A stretch of DNA of 64,000 bases from Myxococcota bacterium (GCA_024276675.1 JAJRWT010000029.1:124001-188000); one strand, 5' to 3'; positions 28,123 to 40,660 are shown, numbered from the stretch's first letter. Notes: generated from the letters alone by a model not told the origin. A program made the numbers and translations.

Positions 28123-29541
28123 TCACGAATCGGCAAGCACGGGGATGGGCCGGCACATCTCCTGAAGAAATGGAACGTGTGGTTGAAGCTCAGCCATGGT
28201 CCACTCCATGGCACGTTCGATCCGGTCCACGGTGGGGACCAGGTTCAACGCATTGAGCACTCGTTTCAAAGGAAAGTACAAATCGGAGAAGGGGATGTTC
28301 CTGGACACGTTGGTGCGCACGAACTGCTGTAGCGGATAATAGATGAAATTCCTGGGATTTGGAGCAAAGCAGTCCATGGCCAGGATGAAGGAGTTGCGCC
28401 TGCCCAACTCACCCGCCATCACGGTGGAATATGCCACGCTGGCGGGTACATTGTTGACGATCCCACCCTCAGCCATGCGGGCAATTCCGCGACCCGCGTA
28501 AAGCTGATCCAGCAGGCGTTTCATTGCTGGGTCGTCCCGCAGGACATCGTAGTGGATCAATCCGGGAATGGCCGAGGAAAACCCCGCGGCGTCCAGGACA
28601 TCTGCACGGTAGGTGAGCGGATCTTCACCAAAGACTATCTGCCGGATTGCTCCCGGATCCGAAACCAATTCCCGAATGATTGCTGGAATGCCTGCTATCT
28701 TGCGGAATCCGGACCTGGTGAAGCGCCCTCCCGCGTGGAGGCCCTCGTCCATGAAGTTTTCGTAGTAGGCCAGATCGTGTTTCAAACCCTCCAGGGTAAT
28801 GCCCGTCGTGATCAGGCGAGTTGGGATCTCCAGGTCTTGCATGGTCAGGGTATTTCCATCGGCTCTCCTGAACAACGGCCCCAGGGCTTCGTGGAGAAAC
28901 AGGCGAAGAGTGGCGGGAATCCCGTAACGGGATCCCGAGTCCAATACGCGAAACACCTTGCCCCAGGACAGGCTGCGACCCGCGGCATACATGGCGGCCA
29001 TGTCGAAACGCCTGCGACGAGCGCGGAAAAGGCCAATCAGCCCCCCCATGCTGGTACCCACTATCAACTCCGGTTGCAGGCCAGCCCTGTCCAGCAACAT
29101 GTAGGCCCCGGCATAGCCATAGCCAGAGCCCCCTCCTCCACCAGCCACCACGACAAAATGGCGGTTGCAGACTTCGTCTTCCAATCGTTCACGTCCAAGA
29201 TCGAACTTCTGCAGCAAAGACCTGCGCATCACCCTGGTGGCCCGCACAAGGCCCGGTAGCTCCCTCACGGCCCCCCAAAGGTCCGCACCGGATCCACCTG
29301 GCAGCCAAGGGGAAAGCACCGCTCGCACCCGCCAGGCATGGGGGGCCAGAAAACCCGAGACATCGATGTCGTTGCCATGAGCGTCACGGATCAGGGTCAT
29401 GCGCGCAAAGGAAAGAATGTAGCGCAAGGCGTCCACCAGCCCGCTGCCAACGTCGTCGGGTCGAAGAAGGTGCCGCCTGACAACCTCTTCTTCCATGTCG
29501 TTGAAAGGCCGTCTGATCTTCAAGTGTTGCTCAACCTTCAA
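28123..29541 (-). CDS. Patatin-like phospholipase family protein
   Basis: A 472-residue protein read from TTG 29541, with GGAGAG 5 bases upstream. The patatin core is visible: glycine-rich oxyanion loop (VAGGGGGSGYGYAGAY, residues 132-147), nucleophile motif GTSMGG (Ser164), and EGGIVNN at residues 358-364. In patatins this last motif is DGG, with Asp as the second member of the catalytic dyad; here it is Glu358. The enzyme may therefore be weaker or inactive. The first 120 residues are an extra N-terminal region. No signal peptide. Likely a membrane-lipid acyl hydrolase, or a regulatory relative. Confidence 0.82.
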   Translation of the reverse strand: MKVEQHLKIRRPFNDMEEEVVRRHLLRPDDVGSGLVDALRYILSFARMTLIRDAHGNDIDVSGFLAPHAWRVRAVLSPWLPGGSGADLWGAVRELPGLVRATRVMRRSLLQKFDLGRERLEDEVCNRHFVVVAGGGGGSGYGYAGAYMLLDRAGLQPELIVGTSMGGLIGLFRARRRRFDMAAMYAAGRSLSWGKVFRVLDSGSRYGIPATLRLFLHEALGPLFRRADGNTLTMQDLEIPTRLITTGITLEGLKHDLAYYENFMDEGLHAGGRFTRSGFRKIAGIPAIIRELVSDPGAIRQIVFGEDPLTYRADVLDAAGFSSAIPGLIHYDVLRDDPAMKRLLDQLYAGRGIARMAEGGIVNNVPASVAYSTVMAGELGRRNSFILAMDCFAPNPRNFIYYPLQQFVRTNVSRNIPFSDLYFPLKRVLNALNLVPTVDRIERAMEWTMAELQPHVPFLQEMCRPIPVLADS

Positions 29542-29860
29542 TGAAACTCTCCAGGTTCAGGGGCTCGTCCTCCGAAAGCCAACCCATCCCACGGGGTGGA
29601 AGCACAGACGCAGACTCGGTCCTTGCCACCAGGCATCCACATCAAGAGAAAATTCAATCCGGATACTTGCACGAGTACTCCCCAAAAAAACGACCCGCTC
29701 CCTTCGGCCATGCCAGGGCAAACAACGAGGAATCGACCAGCGTGAAGGAAAAACTGGGAACCATGAGGGAGAAAACGCTCCCCAGCAAGACTACCACGTC
29801 CTTCCCCGTCTCGAAACCTGGGAACATCCCGCCTGCACCGGCACCTCCGGGCACGACCCG
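29542..29860. other. Intergenic region without recognised gene
   Basis: A 319-bp gap between the patatin-like gene start and the nuclease-helicase stop. Short frames exist on both strands but none has a family motif, a good ribosome site or convincing codon bias. It should contain the promoter of the patatin-like gene. Confidence 0.5.
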
Positions 29861-32323
29861 CTACGCGCATCCGTCGTTTTCCTGAAAAAAACGGCCCACT
29901 TCCACGGCGGGATCAGGACTGACCACGGGGCACCAGTCAGCGGGAAAGAAATCCTGGAACCGATGTTGCAGGAAACGCTCCCCCACCAGGACAACGACGC
30001 CTTTCTCTGTCTCGGAACGAACAACCCGCCCGGCCGCCTGTACCACCCTGGTCATACCAGGTGCCACGTAGGCCATCTCAAAACCATCCCTGCCCTGCCC
30101 ACTGTGCCATGACTTGATCAATTCCTGCGATGGCGCGTAGGGGGGCAGTCCGGGGCCCACGACGATAACACCCAACAGGGCCTCGCCGGGCAGGTCCAGG
30201 CCCTCTCCGAATATTCCCCCAAGTGCTCCAAGCAGCACACAAGGCTCATCACCCCTGGAGAGCAGCTCGTTCACCAGCGAATCGCGAGCGCCCTCATCCA
30301 TTCGAGGAGTCTGGACGAGTACCTTTCGCCCCTTATGTTCCATGTTGGCTGCGGTACGCTGCATCTCGGCAAAACTGGGAAACATGATGGCACAGTTGCC
30401 GGGGATGGAGACAACCAGCGAATCCAACAGCGACGCCAGGGCCAAGCGATCCCGGTCACGATGGCGATACTTGGTGGAAATCCCCCTTGCAATTACCACC
30501 AGCAGGTTTCCGGGTGGAAACGGGGAGGCAGCGGCATGGGTCACGGTACGTTCCGGTTCCAGGCCTATCAGCTCACCGAAACATTCCCGTGGCAACATGG
30601 TCGCCGAGAAACAGGTGGAGGCAGCCAGGGAGGAGAAGCGCTGGGACAGGAGGGGAGCGGCGTCCCTGCAAAGCATCTCCAGGGTTGGGCCGCATGGCCC
30701 ATCCAGCCCGGGCATCCCAGAAAAAGGCCGCTGCAGCAGCACGGTCTCAGGACCTACGAGATCCGCAATGACGGCGAATCTATGGAATTCACGAGTCAGA
30801 TCTTGAAACGCATCCCCTTCCCACGGTGCGAGGGCAGAGGACCCCATCGAGTCCCCCGCACCTGGCCCACCCATCAAAGAGACAGTCCCGTAGTCACGAA
30901 GCATGGCCAGCATCTCGTCGTGAAGCTCGGCGATTCGCTCGTGGGGGAGTTGCAGAACACGAACATGGCCTGCCCTGTCCCATTCCTCCAGGACTACGAC
31001 ATCCAGATTCTCCATGTTCAGGAATGTATCCATGGCTTCCAGCCACGATAGGGACGACTGGAATGACAATCCTCCCTGGACGAGCGCTTCCCGCGCTTCC
31101 CGTACCTGTCGGGCGGAAAGGCCAGGAGAATACCAGGATCGCCCTCGCCCGGGAAGGTTGTGGACCTCGTCCACCAACAGGAGCCACTCGGCCGCCGCCT
31201 CTGTTTCAAAACGAGAGAGCCGGGCGAAGGGGTCGAAGACATAGTTGTAGTCACCCACCACCACGTCAGCGCCATCCACCAGGTCCAGTGCCAGGCGATG
31301 GGGACAGACCTGGTCAGAAAAGGCAACATGTAGCAAGTCGGGCCGGGTGACCACCCCCTTTTCGTGAAGGCGAGCCAGGCTGCGCTTCTCCCGGAGTCGA
31401 CCATGGTAGGCTCTCGCCATGTGGCAGAGATCGGGGTGGCAGGAACCCGGATCCTCCGGGCATATCTTCTCACGAGCCATCAAGGTCACCGAGCGCAGAG
31501 GGACTCCACGATCCGCCATGCAGGCAAGCGTGGCCTCAGCAAGTCGCTGCTGCGTGCCGCGTGCCGTCGCAAAGAAAACCTGCCGCCCCGATTCGTAGGC
31601 GGCCTGCAGGGCTCCTTGCAAAACCGCTGCGGTCTTGCCCACTCCCGTGGGGGCAGTGAGAAGAAGGTGGTCACCCATGGACATGCTCTTCTCCACCTGC
31701 TCCACGATGCGCCGCTGCCCTCGACGGTACTCCCGGTGGGCAAAGAGCACCATGGACTGCCTACGCCTGGAACGATGTTCCAGCAGATCCTCTCTTTTTT
31801 CCACCAGGTACTTCAACTGCGCATGGACAAGAACTCCCATGCCAGGATCAGGGGAGACATGCATGACTCTTTGCCAACCGTCCAGGGCCGAGATGAGCAA
31901 CAGTCTTCCCACGAGGGGGGCCAACCCCTGAAGCTCCAAAAGATAGATATATATCTTCAATTGATGGCTCCAGGCCCGTACATCGTCAGCCTTGAAGGAC
32001 TCCAGTCTTTCGCCTGGGATGTGGGTGGTCTTCAATTCCTCCACCACCAGCGTGTCCCCCTCGCGAGAGACTCCGTCGATCCGGCCTGCGATATTGCACG
32101 TCCATCCCTGGACTCCAAGTGTGCAGGAGACGGACAGCTCGGAGCGAAAGCAGGAGTCGTTCTGCTCCCTTGATCTCTGCCACCTGCGATGTGCTTCCTG
32201 ACCTTCTCGAATCCTGCGCGTTCCCTGGCCCGGCAGGTACAGGTCGCCTCCCGGCGGCGCAATCTCCAGGAGGTCACCCACGCCAAGCGAGATATTACGG
32301 GTATCGTCCCTGAAACGGATCAC
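29861..32323 (-). CDS. PD-(D/E)XK nuclease fused to XPD/DinG-type iron-sulfur helicase
   Basis: An 820-residue protein with two parts. Residues 1-135 match a Cas4/RecB-like PD-(D/E)XK nuclease: His45, Asp83 in GRIDGV, Glu96-Leu-Lys98 in VVEELKT, then Gln121 and Tyr125. From about 190 on is a superfamily 2 helicase of the XPD/DinG group: Walker A TAPTGVGKT (223-231), DEVH box (385-388), and QAAGRVVRS near the C-terminus. Four cysteines, C288, C295, C300 and C340, sit where XPD binds a [4Fe-4S] cluster. It probably unwinds and cuts DNA in repair. The ATG at 32323 lies 38 bp from a divergent lipoprotein gene. It ends in a normal stop. Confidence 0.88.
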   Translation of the reverse strand: MIRFRDDTRNISLGVGDLLEIAPPGGDLYLPGQGTRRIREGQEAHRRWQRSREQNDSCFRSELSVSCTLGVQGWTCNIAGRIDGVSREGDTLVVEELKTTHIPGERLESFKADDVRAWSHQLKIYIYLLELQGLAPLVGRLLLISALDGWQRVMHVSPDPGMGVLVHAQLKYLVEKREDLLEHRSRRRQSMVLFAHREYRRGQRRIVEQVEKSMSMGDHLLLTAPTGVGKTAAVLQGALQAAYESGRQVFFATARGTQQRLAEATLACMADRGVPLRSVTLMAREKICPEDPGSCHPDLCHMARAYHGRLREKRSLARLHEKGVVTRPDLLHVAFSDQVCPHRLALDLVDGADVVVGDYNYVFDPFARLSRFETEAAAEWLLLVDEVHNLPGRGRSWYSPGLSARQVREAREALVQGGLSFQSSLSWLEAMDTFLNMENLDVVVLEEWDRAGHVRVLQLPHERIAELHDEMLAMLRDYGTVSLMGGPGAGDSMGSSALAPWEGDAFQDLTREFHRFAVIADLVGPETVLLQRPFSGMPGLDGPCGPTLEMLCRDAAPLLSQRFSSLAASTCFSATMLPRECFGELIGLEPERTVTHAAASPFPPGNLLVVIARGISTKYRHRDRDRLALASLLDSLVVSIPGNCAIMFPSFAEMQRTAANMEHKGRKVLVQTPRMDEGARDSLVNELLSRGDEPCVLLGALGGIFGEGLDLPGEALLGVIVVGPGLPPYAPSQELIKSWHSGQGRDGFEMAYVAPGMTRVVQAAGRVVRSETEKGVVVLVGERFLQHRFQDFFPADWCPVVSPDPAVEVGRFFQENDGCA

Positions 32324-32361
32324 CTGCTCGCACCATTCCCTTCCTGGACAGCCTCGCCCAC

Positions 32362-33168
32362 ATGCTCACCATCCTCACCATCACATCGCTGTTCCTCACC
32401 GCTTGCCACCACAAGTCCCCGGGAATGCCAGAAGCAGCCATCACTCTGGGTTGGCGCCTGGCACCAGGCATGGAGATCCGGTACGACACACACAGCGTCT
32501 ACTCCGTCGGCGAGGACACGATAGAAAGGCAGGAAAGCTGGACATACCTCGTCCGTGCGGTGGATGGGCGCGGCAACTACGCCCTGGAAGCCCATATCAC
32601 ACACCTGGATGCATCCATTTCACACGCCGGGCAACGAATCCTCGAATCCGAGTTGAAGCAGGCCATAGCCCAGGAACGTATTCGGTTGGATCTATCCCCC
32701 GTACACCTGCACCTGTCCATGGACGGTCGTATGGACAGCATAGAAGCCTCACGTTGGAGCGACACCTGCCCACACCGACTCCTGGCTCTGCTGCTCCCGG
32801 CCCACCCCATACTCCCCGGCGCCCGCTGGGCCGACCCGGCCACCGCCAGACCCCTCAGCCATTTCACACCCAGCGATGTCGAACTCAAGGTGAGCGGAAC
32901 CCAACAGATGAAAGACCTCCGCTGGAACAGGCACCGCGGGAAACATGCCATCTCTGCGCTTCCCACCCACCTGGATGCAGAAATTCACACCAGCGCGGTG
33001 GTACTTCCCGATGACGCTCGCTTTCCCGCCATCGAAATCGACGGTGATACCGAGTGGAACCTGGACAAGGGACTGATGGACCACCGCTGGATCTCCATAC
33101 GGCTGCGAGGTGGTAAGGGCTATGAAGAGACCGGTAGCCTCTTCATGGAGATGTGGCGAAGGCCTTGA
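32362..33168 (+). CDS. Lipoprotein of unknown function
   Basis: A 268-residue protein with a short signal sequence and lipobox LFLTAC (Cys15). The mature part is beta-rich with regular Thr/His/Asp patterns, and contains RYDTHSVYSVGEDTIERQES, SMDGRMDSIEASRWSDTC and DGDTEWNLDKGLMDHRWI. These resemble the tandem repeats of DUF6263-type lipoproteins, but I cannot be sure. It is divergent from the nuclease-helicase and convergent with the ATP-sulfurylase-like gene. Confidence 0.7.
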   Translation: MLTILTITSLFLTACHHKSPGMPEAAITLGWRLAPGMEIRYDTHSVYSVGEDTIERQESWTYLVRAVDGRGNYALEAHITHLDASISHAGQRILESELKQAIAQERIRLDLSPVHLHLSMDGRMDSIEASRWSDTCPHRLLALLLPAHPILPGARWADPATARPLSHFTPSDVELKVSGTQQMKDLRWNRHRGKHAISALPTHLDAEIHTSAVVLPDDARFPAIEIDGDTEWNLDKGLMDHRWISIRLRGGKGYEETGSLFMEMWRRP

Positions 33169-33261
33169 CCGCGCCCATCCTGCGAAAGTTCCCTCCGCCC
33201 GGGCGACGCCCTTTGTTCGAACCGGGCAGGCACATCCGCAGAACCACTCGAAACAGCGCTG

Positions 33262-34365
33262 CTATTCCGACGGGCTGCGGGGAGGCACTTGGCTCGGTGG
33301 GCCGGCTCCGGAGGGGAACTGGATATCACCCACAGGTCCAGAAACCTGGGTAATGGCCAACTCGCCGGACAACTCCCGGAACATGCGATCATGGGCGCCC
33401 CGAAAGCCATCCCCAGAACTTTCATGCTGGGAAACGGGCAGCGAAAGAAAATGGCTGAAACCATGGTTCTGACAAGCAATGGCGGTCATCACAGCCCCAA
33501 GTCCACCGGAGCCCATGCGGGGAAAGCTCCAGGGGAAAACGCCGAAGACAGCTTCCGGTGTGTAGCCAAGGCGCTGCCAGTAGGCATGATCCGGTGACTG
33601 GTGAGCTGCCAGCGCCAGGGAAATGCCCGGTTCCAGCAGTTGGGCACCTTGATGGGCGTCGAGTCCGCTGGAGAGCAACAGCCCGGCACCTGCAAAGATT
33701 CCGCCTCCGGTCAGGTGATGCAAGCCATCCAGCAATCTGCCCAGGCCTGCTCCAGTTTGCCCTGCCCACAGCGGCATGGCCAGTGCAGCTTCCCACTTGT
33801 ATTCCCCGATCCGGGCTCGACTGATGCGCGGCGTGCAGAGTTGGGTCGCAACCCCGAGAGCTACAGCCGGCAACAGCCATATCTCGCCCCCAAGAAGCCA
33901 GGTCCTGGAGTCGGCCATGATCGTTTCTACACCTGGATGCCCGCTTTCACAGGTGCCCAGGACAGCCTGAGAGTAGGCAGCTTTGTCCCAACGAAAAATG
34001 CTTTCGACGCGGATGCGGCCCAAGACACCCACGGAACCGACGAGCATCGCATGCCCCCCCACACGGAGGTTCCGGGCCTCGTGGGAATCAACCGGCAAAA
34101 CAACAGGAATGGTCCAGGCAAAGCGCCTGCCCTCACGGTGAATACAGCGACTCTCCAGGACCACGGTGCAGTCCTCCTGGTTCATGGGCCCGACCAGGGG
34201 ACTCAATGTTCCGTCAGCCAGGCTACAGAGCAAGGGGAGTTGGTCATCGGAAACACGAATGCAGGGGTAGTCCGCTGCATCCACGAGAAGCTGCCCTCGC
34301 TCCCCCAGGGGAAGCACTCTGTCTACAGGTTCTGAAAGGCCGCCATGGGCTGGTATCAGAGGCAA
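33262..34365 (-). CDS. ATP sulfurylase homologue with degenerate active site
   Basis: A 367-residue protein read from TTG 34365 (weak ribosome site). The N-terminal PUA-like half clearly follows ATP sulfurylase: LIPAHGG, LADGTLSPLVGPMNQEDC, AWTIPVVLPVDS, ESIFRWDKAAYSQAVLGT and CESGHPGVETI. The C-terminal half still aligns in outline (PRMGSGGLGAVMTAIACQNH matches the MRYAGPREA region; GFSHFLSLP matches GCTHFIVGR). However, the QTRNPxHxxH nucleotide-binding motif is gone, and the conserved Arg and His residues of the second motif are changed. It is probably a pseudoenzyme, perhaps a regulatory or binding protein. No cys operon genes are next to it. Confidence 0.75.
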   Translation of the reverse strand: MPLIPAHGGLSEPVDRVLPLGERGQLLVDAADYPCIRVSDDQLPLLCSLADGTLSPLVGPMNQEDCTVVLESRCIHREGRRFAWTIPVVLPVDSHEARNLRVGGHAMLVGSVGVLGRIRVESIFRWDKAAYSQAVLGTCESGHPGVETIMADSRTWLLGGEIWLLPAVALGVATQLCTPRISRARIGEYKWEAALAMPLWAGQTGAGLGRLLDGLHHLTGGGIFAGAGLLLSSGLDAHQGAQLLEPGISLALAAHQSPDHAYWQRLGYTPEAVFGVFPWSFPRMGSGGLGAVMTAIACQNHGFSHFLSLPVSQHESSGDGFRGAHDRMFRELSGELAITQVSGPVGDIQFPSGAGPPSQVPPRSPSE

Positions 34366-34683
34366 CGTTGTTTCCAGTATTCAACGGGGTAGACGTGGCC
34401 ATGCCCCGCGAGTCTGATAGATATAACCAATCTGGAGAAGGCAGACACGGACCAAAGCCTACCCGGCTGGCGCGGGACTTGCAGTCCTACATTGCACAAT
34501 TGTTTCGACCCCGGGTCGGGAAGACCGAAGAAGCACCTGCTGATCATCACAGCCCTCCGGCCTGCTGCGGTACAGTTGCTGGTCCAGGAAAATCACTTCA
34601 CGGATCGTTGGCAGCCAATTTTTTGTCCGGGAACCCACCAACTCCAGCCGCACCCAACGACCGTTGTTTCCAGGAAAAAAACC
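34366..34683. promoter_or_regulatory. Intergenic region upstream of murA
   Basis: A 318-bp gap between the ATP-sulfurylase-like start (minus) and murA (plus), with no convincing gene. It should contain the murA promoter and the opposing one. I did not find a clear -35/-10 pair or an RNA element. Confidence 0.45.
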
Positions 34684-35985
<1,302 letters not shown>

Positions 35986-36093
35986 TGGCCTCGCCAGCGC
36001 TCCGTGCCTCCAGCACCAACCACTTGGATGGCGGCTCCGCCGCTCTCCCATGGCCAGGATGTGGAGAAGGGCAAAACAGGACCGGGAAGACCT

Positions 36094-36792
36094 TCAGTCG
36101 GCTGGGACCAGGTACCTTCCACAGTGCCGACAGGTGTGAACTCTGGCTCCGGACTGTACTTCGTTCACCATCTGGGGAGCGAGCATGAAATGACAGGAGC
36201 TGCAGCAGCCATCCCTCAACCGCGAGACGATGCTCTGCCCCGACTGCCGCAGTCTTTTGATATGTTCCAGGTGGAAGAGCCGCAGCTCGCTTTCAAGCCT
36301 GGGGAGCACTTCGCGAAACTCGGAGAGTCGTTCTTCCAGTCCGGGAAGCTCTTGTCTCGTTGCCTCCCGGCTGCTGGCAACCGCACGCTTGCAGGCTTCC
36401 ACGCGCTCCCGTTGTTTCTCGATTTGAAGATCCACCTGGTCCAACTCTTCCATGGAGCACAGGATCTGTGTTTCCAGGTCGCCGATGGTGGCCTTGCAAG
36501 ACTCCACCTGCCTGGTGGCCAGTTGGTAGTCAGAGGCCTGGCCCAGGTCGATGAGCTTACGAGTATTGCGCAACTGCCGTTGATGGGTATCGAGTTTGCT
36601 CAACAGACGCGCTTCGCGTTGGCGTATCTGCTTCCGCCTGGCCCGCTGCTCGTCCAACTCTGCGATGGCAAGTTTCAGGTCTTTCCGGGCTTTTCGTTCT
36701 GATTCCACCAATGCCCTGCATCGGGCTTCCAGGTCGCTGACGGCGTTTGCGTTCTCCCAGATACGAACGATGGCAAGGAGTTCTTCGTTCAT
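36094..36792 (-). CDS. Coiled-coil protein with C4 zinc ribbon
   Basis: A 232-residue protein from ATG 36792. The first 175 residues form a long heptad-rich coiled coil (Lys/Glu/Leu/Arg). The C-terminal 40 residues hold a CxxC...CxxC zinc ribbon (CCSSCHFMLAPQMV, then VHTCRHCGRYL). This layout is that of the zf-RING_7/CT398-like family, common next to bacterial RNA-processing and DNA-metabolism genes. Its exact role is unclear; nucleic-acid or protein binding is likely. It is transcribed in the same direction as the tRNA and rpoD just upstream, so it may be part of their transcript. Confidence 0.85.
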   Translation of the reverse strand: MNEELLAIVRIWENANAVSDLEARCRALVESERKARKDLKLAIAELDEQRARRKQIRQREARLLSKLDTHQRQLRNTRKLIDLGQASDYQLATRQVESCKATIGDLETQILCSMEELDQVDLQIEKQRERVEACKRAVASSREATRQELPGLEERLSEFREVLPRLESELRLFHLEHIKRLRQSGQSIVSRLRDGCCSSCHFMLAPQMVNEVQSGARVHTCRHCGRYLVPAD

Positions 36793-36860
36793 GGGCGCGC
36801 AAATCCGTGCGGGAGCTGGGGCCAGCCCCCTGCATTCATGGGGCAGGCCGAAATCTGGAG

Positions 36861-36934
36861 TGGGCCCAGCAGGACTTGAACCTGCGACCCTCCGGTTATG
36901 AGCCGGGTGCTCTGACCAACTGAGCTATGGGCCC
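36861..36934 (-). tRNA. tRNA with CAU anticodon (Met elongator or Ile2)
   Basis: A 74-nt cloverleaf. The acceptor stem GGGCCCA pairs with TGGGCCC, the discriminator is A, and no CCA is encoded. The D arm contains AGCTCAGTTGGTCAGAGC. The anticodon loop CTCATAA gives CAU, and its stem has four clear G-C pairs plus a C-A mismatch at the outer position. The T arm is GCAGG/CCTGC with loop TTCAAGT. A CAU anticodon serves either elongator methionine or, after lysidine modification, isoleucine AUA; I cannot decide from sequence alone. It starts 11 bp after the rpoD stop, so it is probably co-transcribed with rpoD. Confidence 0.93.
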
Positions 36935-36945
36935 CCAGTAAATTG

Positions 36946-38670
<1,725 letters not shown>

Positions 38671-38748
38671 ATGCGCTCCTGGCCGACTCGTTGCCAAGCT
38701 GCGGTTCTCGTGTTTGCCTTGTTTTCCACGCCTTCTCTCATGCACCTT

Positions 38749-40547
38749 TCAAGAAAAGGTCCCTTGTCGGATAGCCACCAGATCCCTTTGACGATGCTGT
38801 AGCTCTACCCGACGCCTGATCAATTCAAGATACCTTGCCCTGTCAAGCGCCGGGCTGCAAGTGGCAAGATGTTGATGAATAGAGGATAATTCGTGTTGGA
38901 TATCCTTCAACTCCAGCCTGGCCAGAATCTGCCTGACTGCCCTGTCCACATGTTCTTCGGTGTAGAGGTCTTCGTTGGCAGAAGCTTCACGCAACACCCT
39001 GCATAGTTCGGTGTCAGGCAGATCTTCAAGGACTGCCGCAAGAGATCTACCCTCCAGCAGCCCGGCCATGCATTCCTTGACGTCGAGACGAGAACTGAAA
39101 AGATCGGGATCGAAAGCAGCCACCAGCGGCACAGCAGTATCCGGGTAGTGGATAACGAGCCAAAAAAGATCTTTTACCTCTGGTGGAAGCACCTGGGCAG
39201 AAAATGATTGCGCCGCTACGGAAACCTCCGTTTTCTTCCCTCGCCGCGACGCTTGCCGTTCCAGGCCCTCCATCACTCTTTGCTCGGGCAGATAGAGCAC
39301 ATCGGCTATTCGACGAGCGATCACGGACCTCGCCAGGGGAGGAAACCTGGCCACGATGGGGGCCAGGCTTTCAAGGGCCTGCTGGCGACCCATGGGGCTT
39401 GGGCCAAACCGCAGCGCAGCCCTGCGCAGGAGCAGTTCCACCAGGGGTTCGGTGTCTTCGAGTCTGGCAGCAAAGGCCTGGGCGCCCTGCGTGTTGATGT
39501 ACTCATCGGGATCCTTGGCCCCGGGAATCTCGAGCCTGAAGGCGTCGATTCCGGCGTCGGCAAAGATGGGCATGGCCCGCTCGGCAGCACGCAGACCAGC
39601 TTCATCAGCATCAAAGAGAGCGATCACCTTCCTGGTGAAGGTGCGCAGAGATTTCAGGTGGTCAACGGTCAGCGCGGTGCCGCAGGTTGCCACAGTCTCG
39701 GGAAATCCACCCTGCCCCAACGACACGACATCGAAGTAGCCCTCCACGAGAATCACCCGGTCCTTCTGCTGGATCTCCCTGCGAGCAAGCGACAATCCAT
39801 AGAGAGTTCGCGACTTAACATAGATATCTGTTTCTGGTCCGTTGATATACTTGGGCGCCTTGGAATCACTGGACTGGTCAACAATGCGACCCCCAAAAGA
39901 AATGGGGCGTTCCCTGGAGTCCAGTATGGGAAAGACGACTCGCCCTCTCATTATGTCGTAGGCTCCCCCACCCCGTTCCGAGCGCCTGGCCAGACCGGCT
40001 TCCACCACCTGCTCCGCCGATATCCCCTTGCTATGAAGATAATCGGTTAAGTTGGACCATCCCACGGGGGCGTAGCCTATACGGTATCGTCGTATGGTTT
40101 CGTCGCCTATGCCCCTTTGCTGGAGATACTTCCTTCCGGGTCCGCCTTCGGGGCGGACGAGCAGCACATTCTGGTAGTAGCCCGCTGCTTCTCCACAGAC
40201 CTCGTAGAGGGTGGCCCTGCGCTTCAGACGGACCTTTTCTTCAGTGGAGAGGAGTCGTTCCTCGATGGTGACGCCAGCCGGAGCAGCCAGCTCCTTGACT
40301 GCTTCCAGGAATCCCATGCCCTGCACCTTCATCAGGAATTTGAAGACATCCCCGCCTTCGCCGCAACCGAAACAGTGAAAAATGCCCTTGTGGGGAACCA
40401 CACTGAAGGATGGGGTTTTTTCCTGGTGAAATGGACACAGCCCCATGAACGAGTTGCCGGCACGCCGAAGCGTGACGTGCCTCCGATGACTTCGACTATG
40501 TCTGTCCGTTCCCGGACCTGGTCGATGATCTCACGCGGTATGGCCAT
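38749..40547 (-). CDS. dnaG: DNA primase DnaG, split by an apparent 1-nt frameshift
   Basis: The gene starts at ATG 40547 (MAIPREIIDQVRERTDIVEV, with GGGGA upstream), which is the normal DnaG N-terminus. At 40480-40481 (GGAGG-CAC) one base is missing relative to the expected frame. The remaining 565 codons, from about 40446, continue in another frame. They carry the CHC2 zinc motif (CPFHQEKTPS, then HCFGCGEGGD), the TOPRIM domain (LVEGYFDVV, and LFDADEAG with its acidic pair) and the helicase-binding tail. If one base is restored, the product is 599 residues. DnaG makes primers for replication. It heads the dnaG-rpoD unit. An assembly error is the simplest explanation. Confidence 0.9.
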
Positions 40548-40631
40548 GGTATCCCCAGGGAGGAGAGGGTCGGACATACGGCCACGCAGCAGCCATGCTC
40601 GCATATACCGCCTCCCTGTCTTTCCCTAACC

Positions 40632-40660
40632 TTGCCACCCGGTGCTGTCCCAGCTAGATT
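40632..40660 (+). promoter_or_regulatory. Sigma-70 promoter of rnpB
   Basis: TTGCCA (-35) at 40632-40637 and TAGATT (-10) at 40655-40660 with 17-bp spacing, ending about 6 bases before the expected 5' end of RNase P RNA. Confidence 0.65.

Noticed and set aside
29541..29885. 114-codon frame on the plus strand between the patatin and nuclease-helicase genes
   Set aside because: It overlaps the ends of neighbouring genes, with no homology-like features.
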